A stretch of DNA of 64,000 nt from a bacterium (GCA_030428205.1 JAUIBK010000002.1:62001-126000); one strand, 5' to 3'. Shown: positions 43,162 through 52,673, counted from the stretch's first letter. Notes: generated by a model from the sequence alone, not told the origin. Numbers and translations: made by a program.

Positions 43162-45384
43162 TTAGAAGTCTAGCTGAACTCCCGCGTAAACGCTTCTCTC
43201 TGGTTGTAGCCTCGGAAAGAAAGGTTCCTCGTAGCTACGATCAAAGAGGTTGTGGATACCAAAGATAAGAGAGGCATCCCCAAGCGTGGTTTCAGAGAGA
43301 TCGAGATTCATATTAAGATCCACGACAGTGAACGATCCTGCGTCATATGTATCTCTTCCACCTCCAGCGGTTGTTGTTCTATCTTCCGATTCGAGTACGG
43401 ATCGAAAGTTGAGGCTGGTAACAAGCTCTTGGAAGATTCCTTCGTAGATTGGAACGGCCAAGTTTATACCATAATTAAATGCCCAGTTAAGAACGTCGAT
43501 TTTTGTTTCATCTTTGGTCCATGTGCGGTTGATGTTGGCATAGATGCTGAGAGAGTCGTGTATGTCGAGCTCACCACCCATCTCTCCGCCGTAAAGTGTG
43601 ACGGACCCAAGGTTGTTGTAGACGTCAGTAGCAAAACCATCAACAAAGCCGAGGGCCTCCGTGCCAATGTAGTCTTTAATCTCATTGACATAAGCAGCAG
43701 CCTCGAATTGGAAGTTGTTGCATCGTTGTTTCCAGCCAGTCTCGGCTGTCCATGAACGCTCTGGATCGAGGTCTTCTTTTCCAAGAACGACGGATGGAAC
43801 ACCAAGGTTGACGATCCCACGCTGGAAGCGTTCGCCTAGGTCAGGCGCACGGTAGCCAGTAGCAAGGGTGAGGTACGCAGAGCGGTTTTCATCTACATGG
43901 TACACTGTTCCAAGAGATCCGCTTGCCCCAACTTCGCTATCGTCGTATCCAGAAATATCGTTATCAACGCTGTACACATCAACACGAACTCCAGGGGTGA
44001 TTTCAAACGGAGCGAGATCCCAGGTATCTTGTGCGTATACACCAACGCGGAGCTGACTTGCATCAACGCGTTTACGAGATGATGATGTCGATGGAATGCC
44101 CATCACAGGGCCAACACCCGCTACAGCGAGGGTCGTAATGGTTTCATTCTCTGACTGATCAGCTACGTCCATTCCGAGGTCTAGACCGAATACGAGGGAG
44201 TGATCACCAATCGTTTTGCGAGCTTGTGTTTGCCACTCGATGGTATCAATCGTGTCGTCCGTATCGACTGAAGCGGAATCAAGCGTTGCTGATGGATCAA
44301 AGAAAAGTGGAGGACCTGCAAACCCTGGGCTCCCCATTGGATAAAACGCAGAGGTGCGGTGGAACTCACGGTAGATCTGTTGCCAGTACACACCAGTTTT
44401 AAACGAATCCCATCCCCCAGAGAGGTTTGCCATCTCTAGTTCAGCACCGGCCATGTAGCGTCCATACTCTGGAAAGGAAAAGAGGAGTGGCGCTGGTACC
44501 ATGGCAGAAGAGCCTGGAGGTGGGAACGTTGCAATCGGAAAAGGCGTTATGTAGTCGGCAACAAGAACATCTTCGTTGTTGTTGTTGTTGAGAAGAACCC
44601 GAAAGGTAGTGTCGTTATCCACGTAAAACTCAGCTTTTCCCCAGAGGCCTAAGTTTTTGTAAGAGCCACCTGTTGGATCTTCGTCGTCTGGAAGATTTGG
44701 GAGGTTGAAATCTCCCCAACTTGAACCAAAAACAACACCGAAGTCTTCGTCACCAAAGTCAAAGTAACCACCTACGCGATTTGAATCATATGAGGAATCA
44801 AATTCGTAGCGTATACCTCCATTTGCGCCAGCTTCAGTGCGGCGTTTTGGGTTGCGTGTAATAATGTTTAAAACCCCACCGAAAGCGTCTGTTCCGTAAA
44901 GTACAGATGCGGGCCCTTTGAGAATCTCAATTCGTTCTACGCTCATTGGATCGTAGAGGCTTAAGTTGCCACCACCATATCCAATTCCTTGACCAGCCTG
45001 GCGAATACCATCAGTGAGTGTGAGGACACGTTGAGCGCCAAGACCACGAATCGAGAATCCTTCTTGCCAGTAATTGGGATTACCTTCTGCAGGTGCGAGG
45101 GAAACACCAGGGACACGGCGGATTGCGTCATCGAGATCTTTGACAACTCCAGAAGCGAGCTCCTCTTTGCTGATAGAAGTAACGCTTTGTGGAACGCTAA
45201 GAGGGTCTTGCGCAACACCCCGACTGGCCGTCACAACAACTTGAATAGAATCATTCGAAGAAGTGTTTTGCTCCGTTTGAGTGTTCTCCTCAGTGAATGC
45301 CCCAGTGGGCACAAGAAGACAGAGTGATACTGCTGCTACTTGTAGCGTGTGTGGTATCCTTTGCCATCGTATTCTTTTGTACAT
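43162..45384 (-). CDS. TonB-dependent outer-membrane receptor
   Basis: 740 residues from ATG 45384, which has AAAGGA seven bases upstream. Signal peptide (VAAVSLCLLVPTGAF). TonB box-like QVVVTASR. Plug domain at about 50-160 (SVPQSVTSISKEELASG, FSIRGLGAQRVLTLTDG, IEILKGPASVLYGTDAFGGVLNIIT). 22-stranded barrel to a terminal Phe (GVQLDF). These import siderophores, heme, cobalamin or sugars with TonB energy; the substrate is not clear. A candidate operator lies upstream at 45436-45449; no riboswitch was recognised. Confidence 0.9.
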   Translation of the reverse strand: MYKRIRWQRIPHTLQVAAVSLCLLVPTGAFTEENTQTEQNTSSNDSIQVVVTASRGVAQDPLSVPQSVTSISKEELASGVVKDLDDAIRRVPGVSLAPAEGNPNYWQEGFSIRGLGAQRVLTLTDGIRQAGQGIGYGGGNLSLYDPMSVERIEILKGPASVLYGTDAFGGVLNIITRNPKRRTEAGANGGIRYEFDSSYDSNRVGGYFDFGDEDFGVVFGSSWGDFNLPNLPDDEDPTGGSYKNLGLWGKAEFYVDNDTTFRVLLNNNNNEDVLVADYITPFPIATFPPPGSSAMVPAPLLFSFPEYGRYMAGAELEMANLSGGWDSFKTGVYWQQIYREFHRTSAFYPMGSPGFAGPPLFFDPSATLDSASVDTDDTIDTIEWQTQARKTIGDHSLVFGLDLGMDVADQSENETITTLAVAGVGPVMGIPSTSSSRKRVDASQLRVGVYAQDTWDLAPFEITPGVRVDVYSVDNDISGYDDSEVGASGSLGTVYHVDENRSAYLTLATGYRAPDLGERFQRGIVNLGVPSVVLGKEDLDPERSWTAETGWKQRCNNFQFEAAAYVNEIKDYIGTEALGFVDGFATDVYNNLGSVTLYGGEMGGELDIHDSLSIYANINRTWTKDETKIDVLNWAFNYGINLAVPIYEGIFQELVTSLNFRSVLESEDRTTTAGGGRDTYDAGSFTVVDLNMNLDLSETTLGDASLIFGIHNLFDRSYEEPFFPRLQPERSVYAGVQLDF

Positions 45385-45435
45385 ACAACATCCTTTATTA
45401 TGTTGGGTGGAGCCTACTCCACTGACAGATATACC

Positions 45436-45449
45436 TTGCACATTTGCAA
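45436..45449. promoter_or_regulatory. Candidate operator of TonB receptor
   Basis: The inverted repeat TTGCA-CATT-TGCAA lies about 50 bases upstream of the receptor start codon. It is the right place for a metal or nutrient repressor, but the sequence matches no operator I can name. Confidence 0.3.
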
Positions 45450-45653
45450 ATTGAGGGTGAAGAGATCAAGGATTACGTGAAACGCTACGTGCGGCTAAGT
45501 AGCTTAAATAATGATGAAAGTAACTTCGGAGAGGTTGAAAAAGCACATATTAACCTTGGAAGTGACAATTAGGTGACAATGCTCTCGACTGAAGTAGGTG
45601 TCCTCAAGAACGCTCTCTTTTCAAACACTACATGTGGTGATGGTGGTAGAGTA

Positions 45654-46250
45654 TTATGACTTTTTTTCAAAATGCACAAAGTCAATCAGAAAAACTCCGG
45701 CAAAGAGGAGAGCCTTGTCTTTGGTATCAAGATCTTTGGGAAACTCTACTCCAAAGTTGTCAGCATCCGTGTGTATCTCTTTGAGAGCGCCGCTCCACTG
45801 TTTGCGAATTTTCCCGAGCTCAGTTGAGTCGCGTTTAATGAGAAAGGTCCAGGGTTTGAGTATCGGACCAACAAGTGAATAGCATTCGCGCCCTTGAGCA
45901 TCGAAGACTTTGTAGAGTCGGTGAGCGACTGAGTATTGTCGGACGACCGTACCAAGGAGAGCTCCTTGAGGATCGAATACTTCTATTTGGTGAAAATAGA
46001 AAGTAAACTTACGCTTAATGATAAGTTGTAGTACGCCCGTGCCTGTGGCGACATGAATAGTAAAGGGTCGACGAGGACCGAAAAATTGTCGAGAGAAATA
46101 CCCTTTTGATTCTTCTACTGCAAGACAGACGAGTTGTCCTGAGTCGTCAAAGACTTGATATCGATTTGCACTCTCGATGTTTGAGAAGACCTCAGTGAAC
46201 TCATGCTGTTGTTTCACAAGAAGTGTACTGTACGGGGAGAGAAGTTCCAT
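45654..46250 (-). CDS. Phospholipid-scramblase-like protein
   Basis: 198 residues, one scramblase/LURP-one domain. Strand pattern and phrases such as IESANRYQVFDDSGQLVCLA, FTFYFHQIEVFDPQGALLG, GKIRKQWSGALKEIHTDADNFGVEFP and ALLFAGVFLIDFVHFE are those of the family. Eukaryotic members sit on the membrane and some move phospholipids; bacterial roles are largely unknown. Its ATG begins directly after the flippase gene stop (TAAATG), hence translational coupling. Confidence 0.85.
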   Translation of the reverse strand: MELLSPYSTLLVKQQHEFTEVFSNIESANRYQVFDDSGQLVCLAVEESKGYFSRQFFGPRRPFTIHVATGTGVLQLIIKRKFTFYFHQIEVFDPQGALLGTVVRQYSVAHRLYKVFDAQGRECYSLVGPILKPWTFLIKRDSTELGKIRKQWSGALKEIHTDADNFGVEFPKDLDTKDKALLFAGVFLIDFVHFEKKS

Positions 46251-47768
46251 TTATAGCTCCTGCTTTTGAGAGTTTCCGAAGACCCTTCGCCGAATATAAC
46301 TTCGATCCTTTGCGTTAAAGAGAAAGAAATAGCAGATCAGAAGAAAGACAAGTAGGCTTATCGCGTTGTGGAAAATAAATGAAGGCCAAGTTTTTGAGCC
46401 GAAGTATTGAGATAATGTGAGTACAACACCGAAATGTATTGCTCCGAGTGGGAGCAATTTGCCGAGAGACTCCCAGAGGTATCGAAAGAGAGAAATGCCG
46501 GTCATTTGACAAACAGTAACGGGTAAAAGAGTAGCAGAAAAAATCACTGCTGGAATAACCGTACCAAGAGCTACGCCAACCATTCCATAGTGCCCAACGA
46601 GGTAGAGTGAAAGCAGCACATTTGCTACAGCCTCAAGTACAAGCAGCTTGGCGCTCAGGTAATGTTTGGCGTGAGCAAGGAGGTAGTTGTGAAAGACGAG
46701 TGAAGGCACGGTAAAAAAGAAGGGAAGAGTAAGAAGCTGTAAGAGTACGCCTGAGTCATTGTATTCTTGGCCAATCCACAAGAGGAGAAAGTCTTTCCCG
46801 CAAACGAGCAGTGGTACGCCGACACTTATACTTAAAAGGTGGCTATATCGAATCCACTTAAGAAGAAGTAGTCGAGTCGTTTCACTGTCTTTATCTGCTT
46901 GTAGAGAGCTTAGTCGGGGAGTAAGCACTGTTCCCGATGATTGCAAAAGCAGCCTGAAGTAGTCGATTACAAGCAGTGTGACTCCGTAGACTGCAACATC
47001 TTGTGGAGTCAGAGCGAGGCCGACAACTAGTGTATCTATGTGAGCAATGGCGCGAGTGGCAAGTGCTATAAGACACACGCCCATACCGTAGTGAGCTACT
47101 TGTTTGAGGTCTTTGCGATTGCTCAGAGAAAATGAGAGGCGCAGAAAAGGGAGTTGCTTTTTGGTGTTGAGCACGAGGAGATAACGCTGCAACCCGCGCG
47201 AGGCAAGCGTGGCTAGTGCTAATCCAACGAGCCCACCACCGAGCGAGAGCACAACGACTGCTAGCAGTGCATGGAGGAGTAGTCGGGTAACGTTGATTCC
47301 TTGCACCAGATCGTATCGTTCGCAACCAAGGAGTGTGCCGTGGTAAAGTCCAAAGAGGAGTTCGAGTCCAGCATCAAGAGCGAGAATAAAGAGTGCCAAT
47401 GCTGCAATGTCTGCAAGGCTTTGAGGAACAGAAAAAAGATCGTCAAAGAAAGGTACAAGAGCGAGTAAGAGTAAAAAAGCCGCAGCTCCGCTAAGAAGGA
47501 GAACGGTACGGCATGAAGAAACAAAAGCACACAAGCCCTCTTGGTTGTCTTTCGTAAGAAACTGTGCCACAAATCGAACAAGTGTATGTCGAACCCCAAA
47601 ATCAAGCACGATGAGTTGTGCCGCAAGAGAAGCGATAATGGTCCATACACCATATCTTTCAGGACCTAGTGTCCGAACAATATATGGAGAGAGAAAGAAG
47701 CCAATCAGAATAGCAAGAGCAAGGCCAACCCAGTTAGAAAGATAGCTTCGAAAGAGGGATTTTTGCAT
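46251..47768 (-). CDS. Polysaccharide flippase (Wzx/MATE-like)
   Basis: 505 residues from ATG 47768, with GGAG four bases upstream. About 12-14 membrane helices. The N-terminus (SNWVGLALAILIGFFLSPYIVRTLGPERYGVWTI) is the standard lipid-linked oligosaccharide flippase pattern. No glycosyltransferases are nearby. It is paired with a scramblase-like gene, with no gap between them. Confidence 0.8.
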   Translation of the reverse strand: MQKSLFRSYLSNWVGLALAILIGFFLSPYIVRTLGPERYGVWTIIASLAAQLIVLDFGVRHTLVRFVAQFLTKDNQEGLCAFVSSCRTVLLLSGAAAFLLLLALVPFFDDLFSVPQSLADIAALALFILALDAGLELLFGLYHGTLLGCERYDLVQGINVTRLLLHALLAVVVLSLGGGLVGLALATLASRGLQRYLLVLNTKKQLPFLRLSFSLSNRKDLKQVAHYGMGVCLIALATRAIAHIDTLVVGLALTPQDVAVYGVTLLVIDYFRLLLQSSGTVLTPRLSSLQADKDSETTRLLLLKWIRYSHLLSISVGVPLLVCGKDFLLLWIGQEYNDSGVLLQLLTLPFFFTVPSLVFHNYLLAHAKHYLSAKLLVLEAVANVLLSLYLVGHYGMVGVALGTVIPAVIFSATLLPVTVCQMTGISLFRYLWESLGKLLPLGAIHFGVVLTLSQYFGSKTWPSFIFHNAISLLVFLLICYFFLFNAKDRSYIRRRVFGNSQKQEL

Positions 47769-47884
47769 TGTCTCCAGTCTGTGTCGTGGTGGTTCTTTCA
47801 ATTTTGCACTATCACGCTTTCTAAGAAAAGCTCTTCTCTGCTACTATCAAGAATAGATCACACCGTATTTTATGGCTATTATTT

Positions 47885-48931
47885 GTGTTTGAACATCTCC
47901 AAACGCCTCCAGAAGGGGAAGAGCTTCTTACAGAGCATCTTGCTACGATATGTGAGCGGCTGAAAAATTCGGGCTTGCCAGTTGAACATATCATTCTGAT
48001 AGGAAGCTACGGAAGAGGAGAGGGGGCTTTCATACGAAACGGTACAGATCTATGTCCTGTGAATGATTACGATCTTCTTGTCATCTCTGAACAACCTTTT
48101 TCATACTCCGACCGTCGAACGTTGCGCAAACTTTCAAACGATTTAGCTGAGCAGCTTGGAGTTTGGCACGTTGATCTCATTGCGATGACTCACAATGAGC
48201 TCTGTTCACCAGAGCCGTCCATGGTGAGATACGATGCAAAATTTGCAGGAAAAGTGATTGTAGGAGGTGATGATCTTCTTAGCCTCATTCCATTTTCTTC
48301 AGACAGTCCACTTCCCAACAGTCAGTATCTTGACCTTCTCTGTAATAGACTCGTAACTATTCTTGAAGCGTACCCTGGTATTGACGTCGCAGGGGTTCAT
48401 ACCGAAGAATTGCTGAGCCACCGAGCACGCCAACTTGCAAAGGTATATTTTGCGCTTGTTGACTCCCTGATTGGAAGAGCAGGCGGCCATAAGAGTTACT
48501 ACCGAGAGAAGTTGGCTCTTCTTCAAGAGGACACGAGTGAACTTGGAAGAGCGCTTTGGAAGCACCAAGCTTGGATGATTGAAGCATGGAATCGCCAACA
48601 AGTCGGAGAAGGAGGTGAGTATGTCGGTCTTTGGAAAGAAATAGCGAACCTCTTTTGCGAAGAAATCAGGTTTCGTACGTCGCAAGAGGTTGAAATCCCA
48701 ATCATAGAAAATGTTACTTGTCTTTCGAATTGGCGAGGAAAGACAGAGCTTCCTTCTTTTCGCTTGGCGCTTCGAAAACTTCTTGGAGCACTTTTCTCGC
48801 GTTCGTACCGTTTTGATGTCGAAAAAGAGCTTTTCCTCTCTATTAATTACCTGTATACAGATAAACCTTCAAAAGAAGTATGTGATCAGATATCCACAGC
48901 GGTTGCTTCTTGGTATCGGTCCTATACCTAG
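47885..48931 (+). CDS. Nucleotidyltransferase-domain protein
   Basis: 348 residues, GTG start at 47885. The N-terminal domain has the polymerase-beta-type motif IGSYGRGEGAF then NDYDLLVIS (Gly-Ser plus two acidic residues), and DLIAM supplies a third. The helical C-terminal region of about 180 residues is not recognised. Such proteins transfer nucleotides to proteins, RNA or antibiotics. No HEPN or antitoxin partner is beside it. Its stop codon lies in the left arm of the long inverted repeat that follows. Confidence 0.7.
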   Translation: MFEHLQTPPEGEELLTEHLATICERLKNSGLPVEHIILIGSYGRGEGAFIRNGTDLCPVNDYDLLVISEQPFSYSDRRTLRKLSNDLAEQLGVWHVDLIAMTHNELCSPEPSMVRYDAKFAGKVIVGGDDLLSLIPFSSDSPLPNSQYLDLLCNRLVTILEAYPGIDVAGVHTEELLSHRARQLAKVYFALVDSLIGRAGGHKSYYREKLALLQEDTSELGRALWKHQAWMIEAWNRQQVGEGGEYVGLWKEIANLFCEEIRFRTSQEVEIPIIENVTCLSNWRGKTELPSFRLALRKLLGALFSRSYRFDVEKELFLSINYLYTDKPSKEVCDQISTAVASWYRSYT

Positions 48932-49112
48932 CCCGGACATTTCACCAGAAATCTGCTACGGGAAGCGATAGCACTGTTTTTTCGGGCCTTCAAACTTCGA
49001 TCCGACCTTGTTGTGTTTCAACACACCGTCGTCCGGATCGAATCTCGAAAACCCGAAAAAACAGCACTCTCACTCCCCTCGCGACGAAGTCTGGTGAAAT
49101 GTCCGGGCTAGG
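48927..49112. repeat. 186-base nested inverted repeat
   Basis: Outer arms 48927-48949 and 49090-49112 (23 bases) are perfect complements. Inside are a second perfect pair (48974-48986 with 49052-49064, 13 bases), a third (48996-49004 with 49034-49042), and a small central AACAC hairpin. The whole element would fold into one very long interrupted stem. The TAG stop of the nucleotidyltransferase is in the outer left arm. It could be a terminator, a stable RNA or a MITE/REP-like element. Confidence 0.75.
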
Positions 49113-49259
49113 TGAAGAGGGACAAAGGAGTCTGGGGGGTGAATAGCCATTTCCTTGAACTTTTTCCTCCGTGGCACAGTCCATCGGTGATAGACCGAGC
49201 TTTTGCCACGGAGGAACAAGTTCAAGGAAATGGTAACGATATGGAGGTGTACTTAGAGA
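48932..49259. other. Non-coding gap with two tandem long hairpins
   Basis: No gene. Almost all of it is two adjacent large stem-loops (48927-49112 and 49147-49233) between the convergent nucleotidyltransferase and HExxH genes. Confidence 0.75.
49147..49233. repeat. 30-bp near-perfect inverted repeat
   Basis: Arms 49147-49176 and 49204-49233 match at 29 of 30 positions. The 27-base loop has a TCGGT/ACCGA hairpin. It lies 34 bases after the nested repeat and 26 bases from the end of the HExxH gene, and is unrelated in sequence to the first element. Confidence 0.75.
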
Positions 49260-51107
49260 TTATTTCCTTGTTTCTTCGTACCAATCTCCTGCTGACCGCT
49301 CCTCAAGCGATCGCTCGAGCAATTCAGAGATCTCTTCATTGTTCACGTAGAGTTTAAATTCTTCCTCAAGGTGCAAAAACTTAAGCGGTGCATCTTGAGC
49401 GAGCCTCTCTGGAACAAGGATGTACTCAGAGAAGGCTTCGGCAAAGTCTTCCCACGGGCTTGTCTTCGCATACCACCGACTACTGAAATCAGCATCAGGA
49501 TTATATGAAGTGAGGATGTCATAATCAGCTCGGTATAAGAGAACCATTCGTTCGCCGTTGTGTTCGATTGGAGTTTCGAGAGGAACTTCTACGCCGTCAA
49601 GCATGATGGTTCCGGGTGTTGTCCCTGGTTCATAACGATCGCGGTGAATCATCTGCCAATCTGAGAGTTCAATCCACTCATCAAAATCGTGTAAACTTGC
49701 TCCTTCTCCAAAATAGAAATTTCCTTCGTTATCAATATATATTCCACTTGGTCCATCGGAGATCTGAATACCGTGTCCTATTTCGTGTGCAAGTACGACG
49801 GCAAGTGAGCTTCGCCCTTCATACTGTTCAGCGATACTTGTAAGTCCAATTGAGATCTGAGCTATTTTAATTGTTCCCGTGGTATAGCGTGCGCCAAGGA
49901 CGCCGTATCCAAGCGATGGAACAAGCTCGATGGTGTTCAGAAGTGGAGTCATGTGTAGGTCTGACTCCGGGAGGGAGGTGAGCACTGATTCAATCTCGCG
50001 AAGGTCATCGAGTGTCCACGTAAGAGGCGCTGCTGAAGCGAGTTCCTGTGGAAGATCTACCCCAAATTCATCAGCAGAGCAGATATCAATATCGGCATCA
50101 GCCACACGTGAGAGATAGTCCGAAGCGCCTGTGGTAAGGTGTACACCGTAGGTGACCTCAAGCTCAATAATTTTACTATACCGCTGGAGTACAGATTGAA
50201 GCTCGTCTGGTGAAGTCGCTTGATTCATTTCCTGTTCAAAAGAAGTGAGTGTGCCAGCGAGTGCACGTGAGAGTTCATACACATAATCAGAATTGAGTAA
50301 TTCCGAATGCCCTTCGAGTGTTTGAGCTATCTCGGTGACGGCGTCATATATGGCTTGAGAGCTTTGTGCTAAACTTTCTTGTGAAGTTTCAATTGTATCT
50401 ATACCTGGAAGTGGTACTTGGCTTAGGAGCGGGTGTAGCTCAGCAAGTGCAACATAGTTATTTACTTCCCGGTCACCCAGGGCGAGTAATGAGGCGCTGT
50501 CTGCGTATTTGACTACTTGCCGAAGATCGTCAATGGATCGGCTGGCACGTAATACCTGCTCTGTTTGAATACTTGCTAGGTCTGATGGTGCGCTGAGAAC
50601 AACAGAACAGAGCAGCTCCCCCCGCTCTTGTGGTGAGGTATAGTAGAGGAGGTTGTCGAGCTTATCGGCAAGCGTTTCAAAAATAGCCCGTTCTTGTCCA
50701 GCACGCTCAAGTAATGAGGAAAGGAGTGTGAGTCTGTTATCTGTAGAGAGGTGTGCGAGCACACCAGCTCTTTCTTTTACTGTTCTTTCTGGAGCGGTGT
50801 AGTATTCACGCAATGATTCGTTGGTAAGAGTTTCTGCGAGTTTTTTAAGGGCATCATCGAGTGTTGAGCCAGTCAGCGGCCTATCTGAAAGCACGAATGA
50901 TTCAATGACTGATGCAGCTTCTTGATCGCTTTGAGCTTGGAGCACTGCTTGAAACACAGGATCGTCTGTCAGCGCTTTTCCGCGAAGAGCTGGAGATATT
51001 GTTTCATCGTCGAGCTGTATTTGTTCAACAATTTGTACTGATGGAAGTTGAAGTTCTTGAAGTAGTTGAATGTAGAGATCGGCCTGATCTGCATCGAAAT
51101 CAATCAT
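49260..51107 (-). CDS. Putative zinc metallopeptidase (HExxH protein)
   Basis: 615 residues from ATG 51107, preceded by AAAGGGG. The first 400 residues are acidic, helical and not recognised. The active site is near 442 (VVLAHEIGHGIQ), and a possible third ligand glutamate is near 554 (WEDFAEAFSEYILVPERL), the plan of gluzincin peptidases such as toxin-like (ATLF) domains. No signal peptide is visible. Probably a metallopeptidase acting on proteins; substrate and export unknown. Confidence 0.6.
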   Translation of the reverse strand: MIDFDADQADLYIQLLQELQLPSVQIVEQIQLDDETISPALRGKALTDDPVFQAVLQAQSDQEAASVIESFVLSDRPLTGSTLDDALKKLAETLTNESLREYYTAPERTVKERAGVLAHLSTDNRLTLLSSLLERAGQERAIFETLADKLDNLLYYTSPQERGELLCSVVLSAPSDLASIQTEQVLRASRSIDDLRQVVKYADSASLLALGDREVNNYVALAELHPLLSQVPLPGIDTIETSQESLAQSSQAIYDAVTEIAQTLEGHSELLNSDYVYELSRALAGTLTSFEQEMNQATSPDELQSVLQRYSKIIELEVTYGVHLTTGASDYLSRVADADIDICSADEFGVDLPQELASAAPLTWTLDDLREIESVLTSLPESDLHMTPLLNTIELVPSLGYGVLGARYTTGTIKIAQISIGLTSIAEQYEGRSSLAVVLAHEIGHGIQISDGPSGIYIDNEGNFYFGEGASLHDFDEWIELSDWQMIHRDRYEPGTTPGTIMLDGVEVPLETPIEHNGERMVLLYRADYDILTSYNPDADFSSRWYAKTSPWEDFAEAFSEYILVPERLAQDAPLKFLHLEEEFKLYVNNEEISELLERSLEERSAGDWYEETRK

Positions 51108-51463
51108 GTATGTCCCCTTTAAAAAACCGAGTGCTGTACCACCACACTCCAAACCAGCCCCTACAATGTGTTATTCCAAAGCATCACCTGCTCTTTGACT
51201 TCGACTTCGATCTAGACCCAGATTGTCTTACACTTGTCTAGAGAGAAGAGCTCTTTGTCGTCAAAGAGCAAACGAATTCTGTTAACACTTCGCAAAAGCG
51301 TTTACGTAATAGATTGTTACTTCCAGATGGGAGATTGAGATGGGTATCAGCAGCACACAAGGTGACGTGTAACTACACGGATAAAGATGTTCCCATTTAC
51401 AAGAAGTCTTCAAACAGGACGCTACATTTTCTCTCTGAATGGTTAAGCCACTGTAATCAGCAA
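51108..51463. other. Non-coding gap with alternative hairpins
   Basis: No gene. It holds a 20-base sequence shared with 34588-34607. Part of it (51189-51199, TGCTCTTTGAC) can pair with 51260-51270. The 3' side of that pair can instead pair with 51250-51257, so two hairpins exclude each other. A TCTAGAC/GTCTAGA stem lies inside. Between the HExxH gene (leftward) and mnmH (leftward), so it is the mnmH 3' region and the leader of the HExxH gene. Confidence 0.45.
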
Positions 51464-52582
51464 CTAAAATAATCGTTCTGTTGATAGGAAATCGAATACT
51501 TCTGAGGGGGTTCCAGAGAAGATGATCCGCTCTCGTGATGATTCGATATGACGAATGTAGTGTCTGTCATAGTAATCTTTTAAGAGGAAGGAGACCCAAT
51601 TCCTATGAACGGTAGGATCCTTATGCAGACCATAGTCAGTCATTGCTTTTTCAATTTCGCTGAGAACCTGTTGCGTTCGTTCGCCCCCGAGTTTTCTAGA
51701 AATTTTGAGAACAGATCGTTTGAGATAGTCGGTTAAGTAAGTGTCCGACTCTTGTGTGTCACCGAGCTCTGTAAGTTGTGGGAGCGCTGTCACGTAGTCT
51801 TCGATGATAGAATCGACCCGCTCCGTAAAGGGAATCTCTATTTCAACAACTGGGCGCTGTCTTGAAGTCGTAAAGAACGGATCGGGTATTCGTACTTTAC
51901 CGATCATACGGCTTTCATCTTCTATGAGAATTGGTTGAGTTGGAGAGCTTTCAAGCGCGAGGAGTTTTTGTGCTAATGCGTTTTCAAAGGTAGCTTGAGA
52001 GGGCTGCTTGCCATACACATCACCAAAAGCAGAGCCTCTGTGTTTTGCGAGCCCCTCAAGGTCGAGGATAGGGTAGTTCTTGGCTACATTATGGAGAAAG
52101 TGTGTTTTGCCTGAACCGGTTTTGCCAGTTACGATCAAAAAACGATCCTTACCTGGGAGCTCTTCGAGTGTTTGGAGAAAGAGTTGACGGAGAACTTTGT
52201 ATCCACCTCGAACTCGAGGCAGGAACAGGCCTGCATCTTCAAGCCACTGTTGAGAGATCTCTGAGCGAAGGCCACCACGCGCGCAATAGAGCGCTTGGCA
52301 GGCGTGTACTTTGCTTATCTCAATCCAACGGCTTATGCGTGTCTCTTTCGTCTCTCCGCAAACAAGCCTATGACCAAGGGCTATGGCAGCTTGTTGCCCC
52401 TCTTCTTTATAAGTAATACCAACTTGTTCGCGTTCTTCGTTATTGAGTAGAGGAGTGTTTTGGGCATAGGGTGCAGCACCTTGGAGAAACTCTACAGGTG
52501 CTCGCATATCAAGGAGTGGAGCTCCTCGTGTGAGCAGAGATTTGAGCTCTCCTGGTTCAATAAAGTGAGAAGATAGGGGCAT
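51464..52582 (-). CDS. mnmH: tRNA 2-selenouridine synthase MnmH/SelU
   Basis: 372 residues, full length. It converts 2-thiouridine at the wobble position of some tRNAs to 2-selenouridine with selenophosphate, via a geranylated form. The rhodanese domain (about 1-130) carries the catalytic cysteine Cys100 in YCARGGLRS. A P-loop domain follows (GKTGSGKTHFLHN, about residue 153) and LEDL-like DLEGLAKHRGSAFG. No selenophosphate synthase (selD) lies in the window. Confidence 0.9.
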   Translation of the reverse strand: MPLSSHFIEPGELKSLLTRGAPLLDMRAPVEFLQGAAPYAQNTPLLNNEEREQVGITYKEEGQQAAIALGHRLVCGETKETRISRWIEISKVHACQALYCARGGLRSEISQQWLEDAGLFLPRVRGGYKVLRQLFLQTLEELPGKDRFLIVTGKTGSGKTHFLHNVAKNYPILDLEGLAKHRGSAFGDVYGKQPSQATFENALAQKLLALESSPTQPILIEDESRMIGKVRIPDPFFTTSRQRPVVEIEIPFTERVDSIIEDYVTALPQLTELGDTQESDTYLTDYLKRSVLKISRKLGGERTQQVLSEIEKAMTDYGLHKDPTVHRNWVSFLLKDYYDRHYIRHIESSRERIIFSGTPSEVFDFLSTERLF

Positions 52583-52673
52583 AAGCAGTAACTATACTCT
52601 CAGTGGGCAAATTTGCAATTTTAGCGGTAGCCTCATTGGCATTTGATAGCTCTCGTTGTACTCTTACGCTCTT

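Noticed and set aside
45385..45653. Cobalamin riboswitch upstream of the TonB receptor
   Set aside because: Searched by eye for a B12 box and found none; only a small GTGGAG hairpin and the TTGCA palindrome are present.
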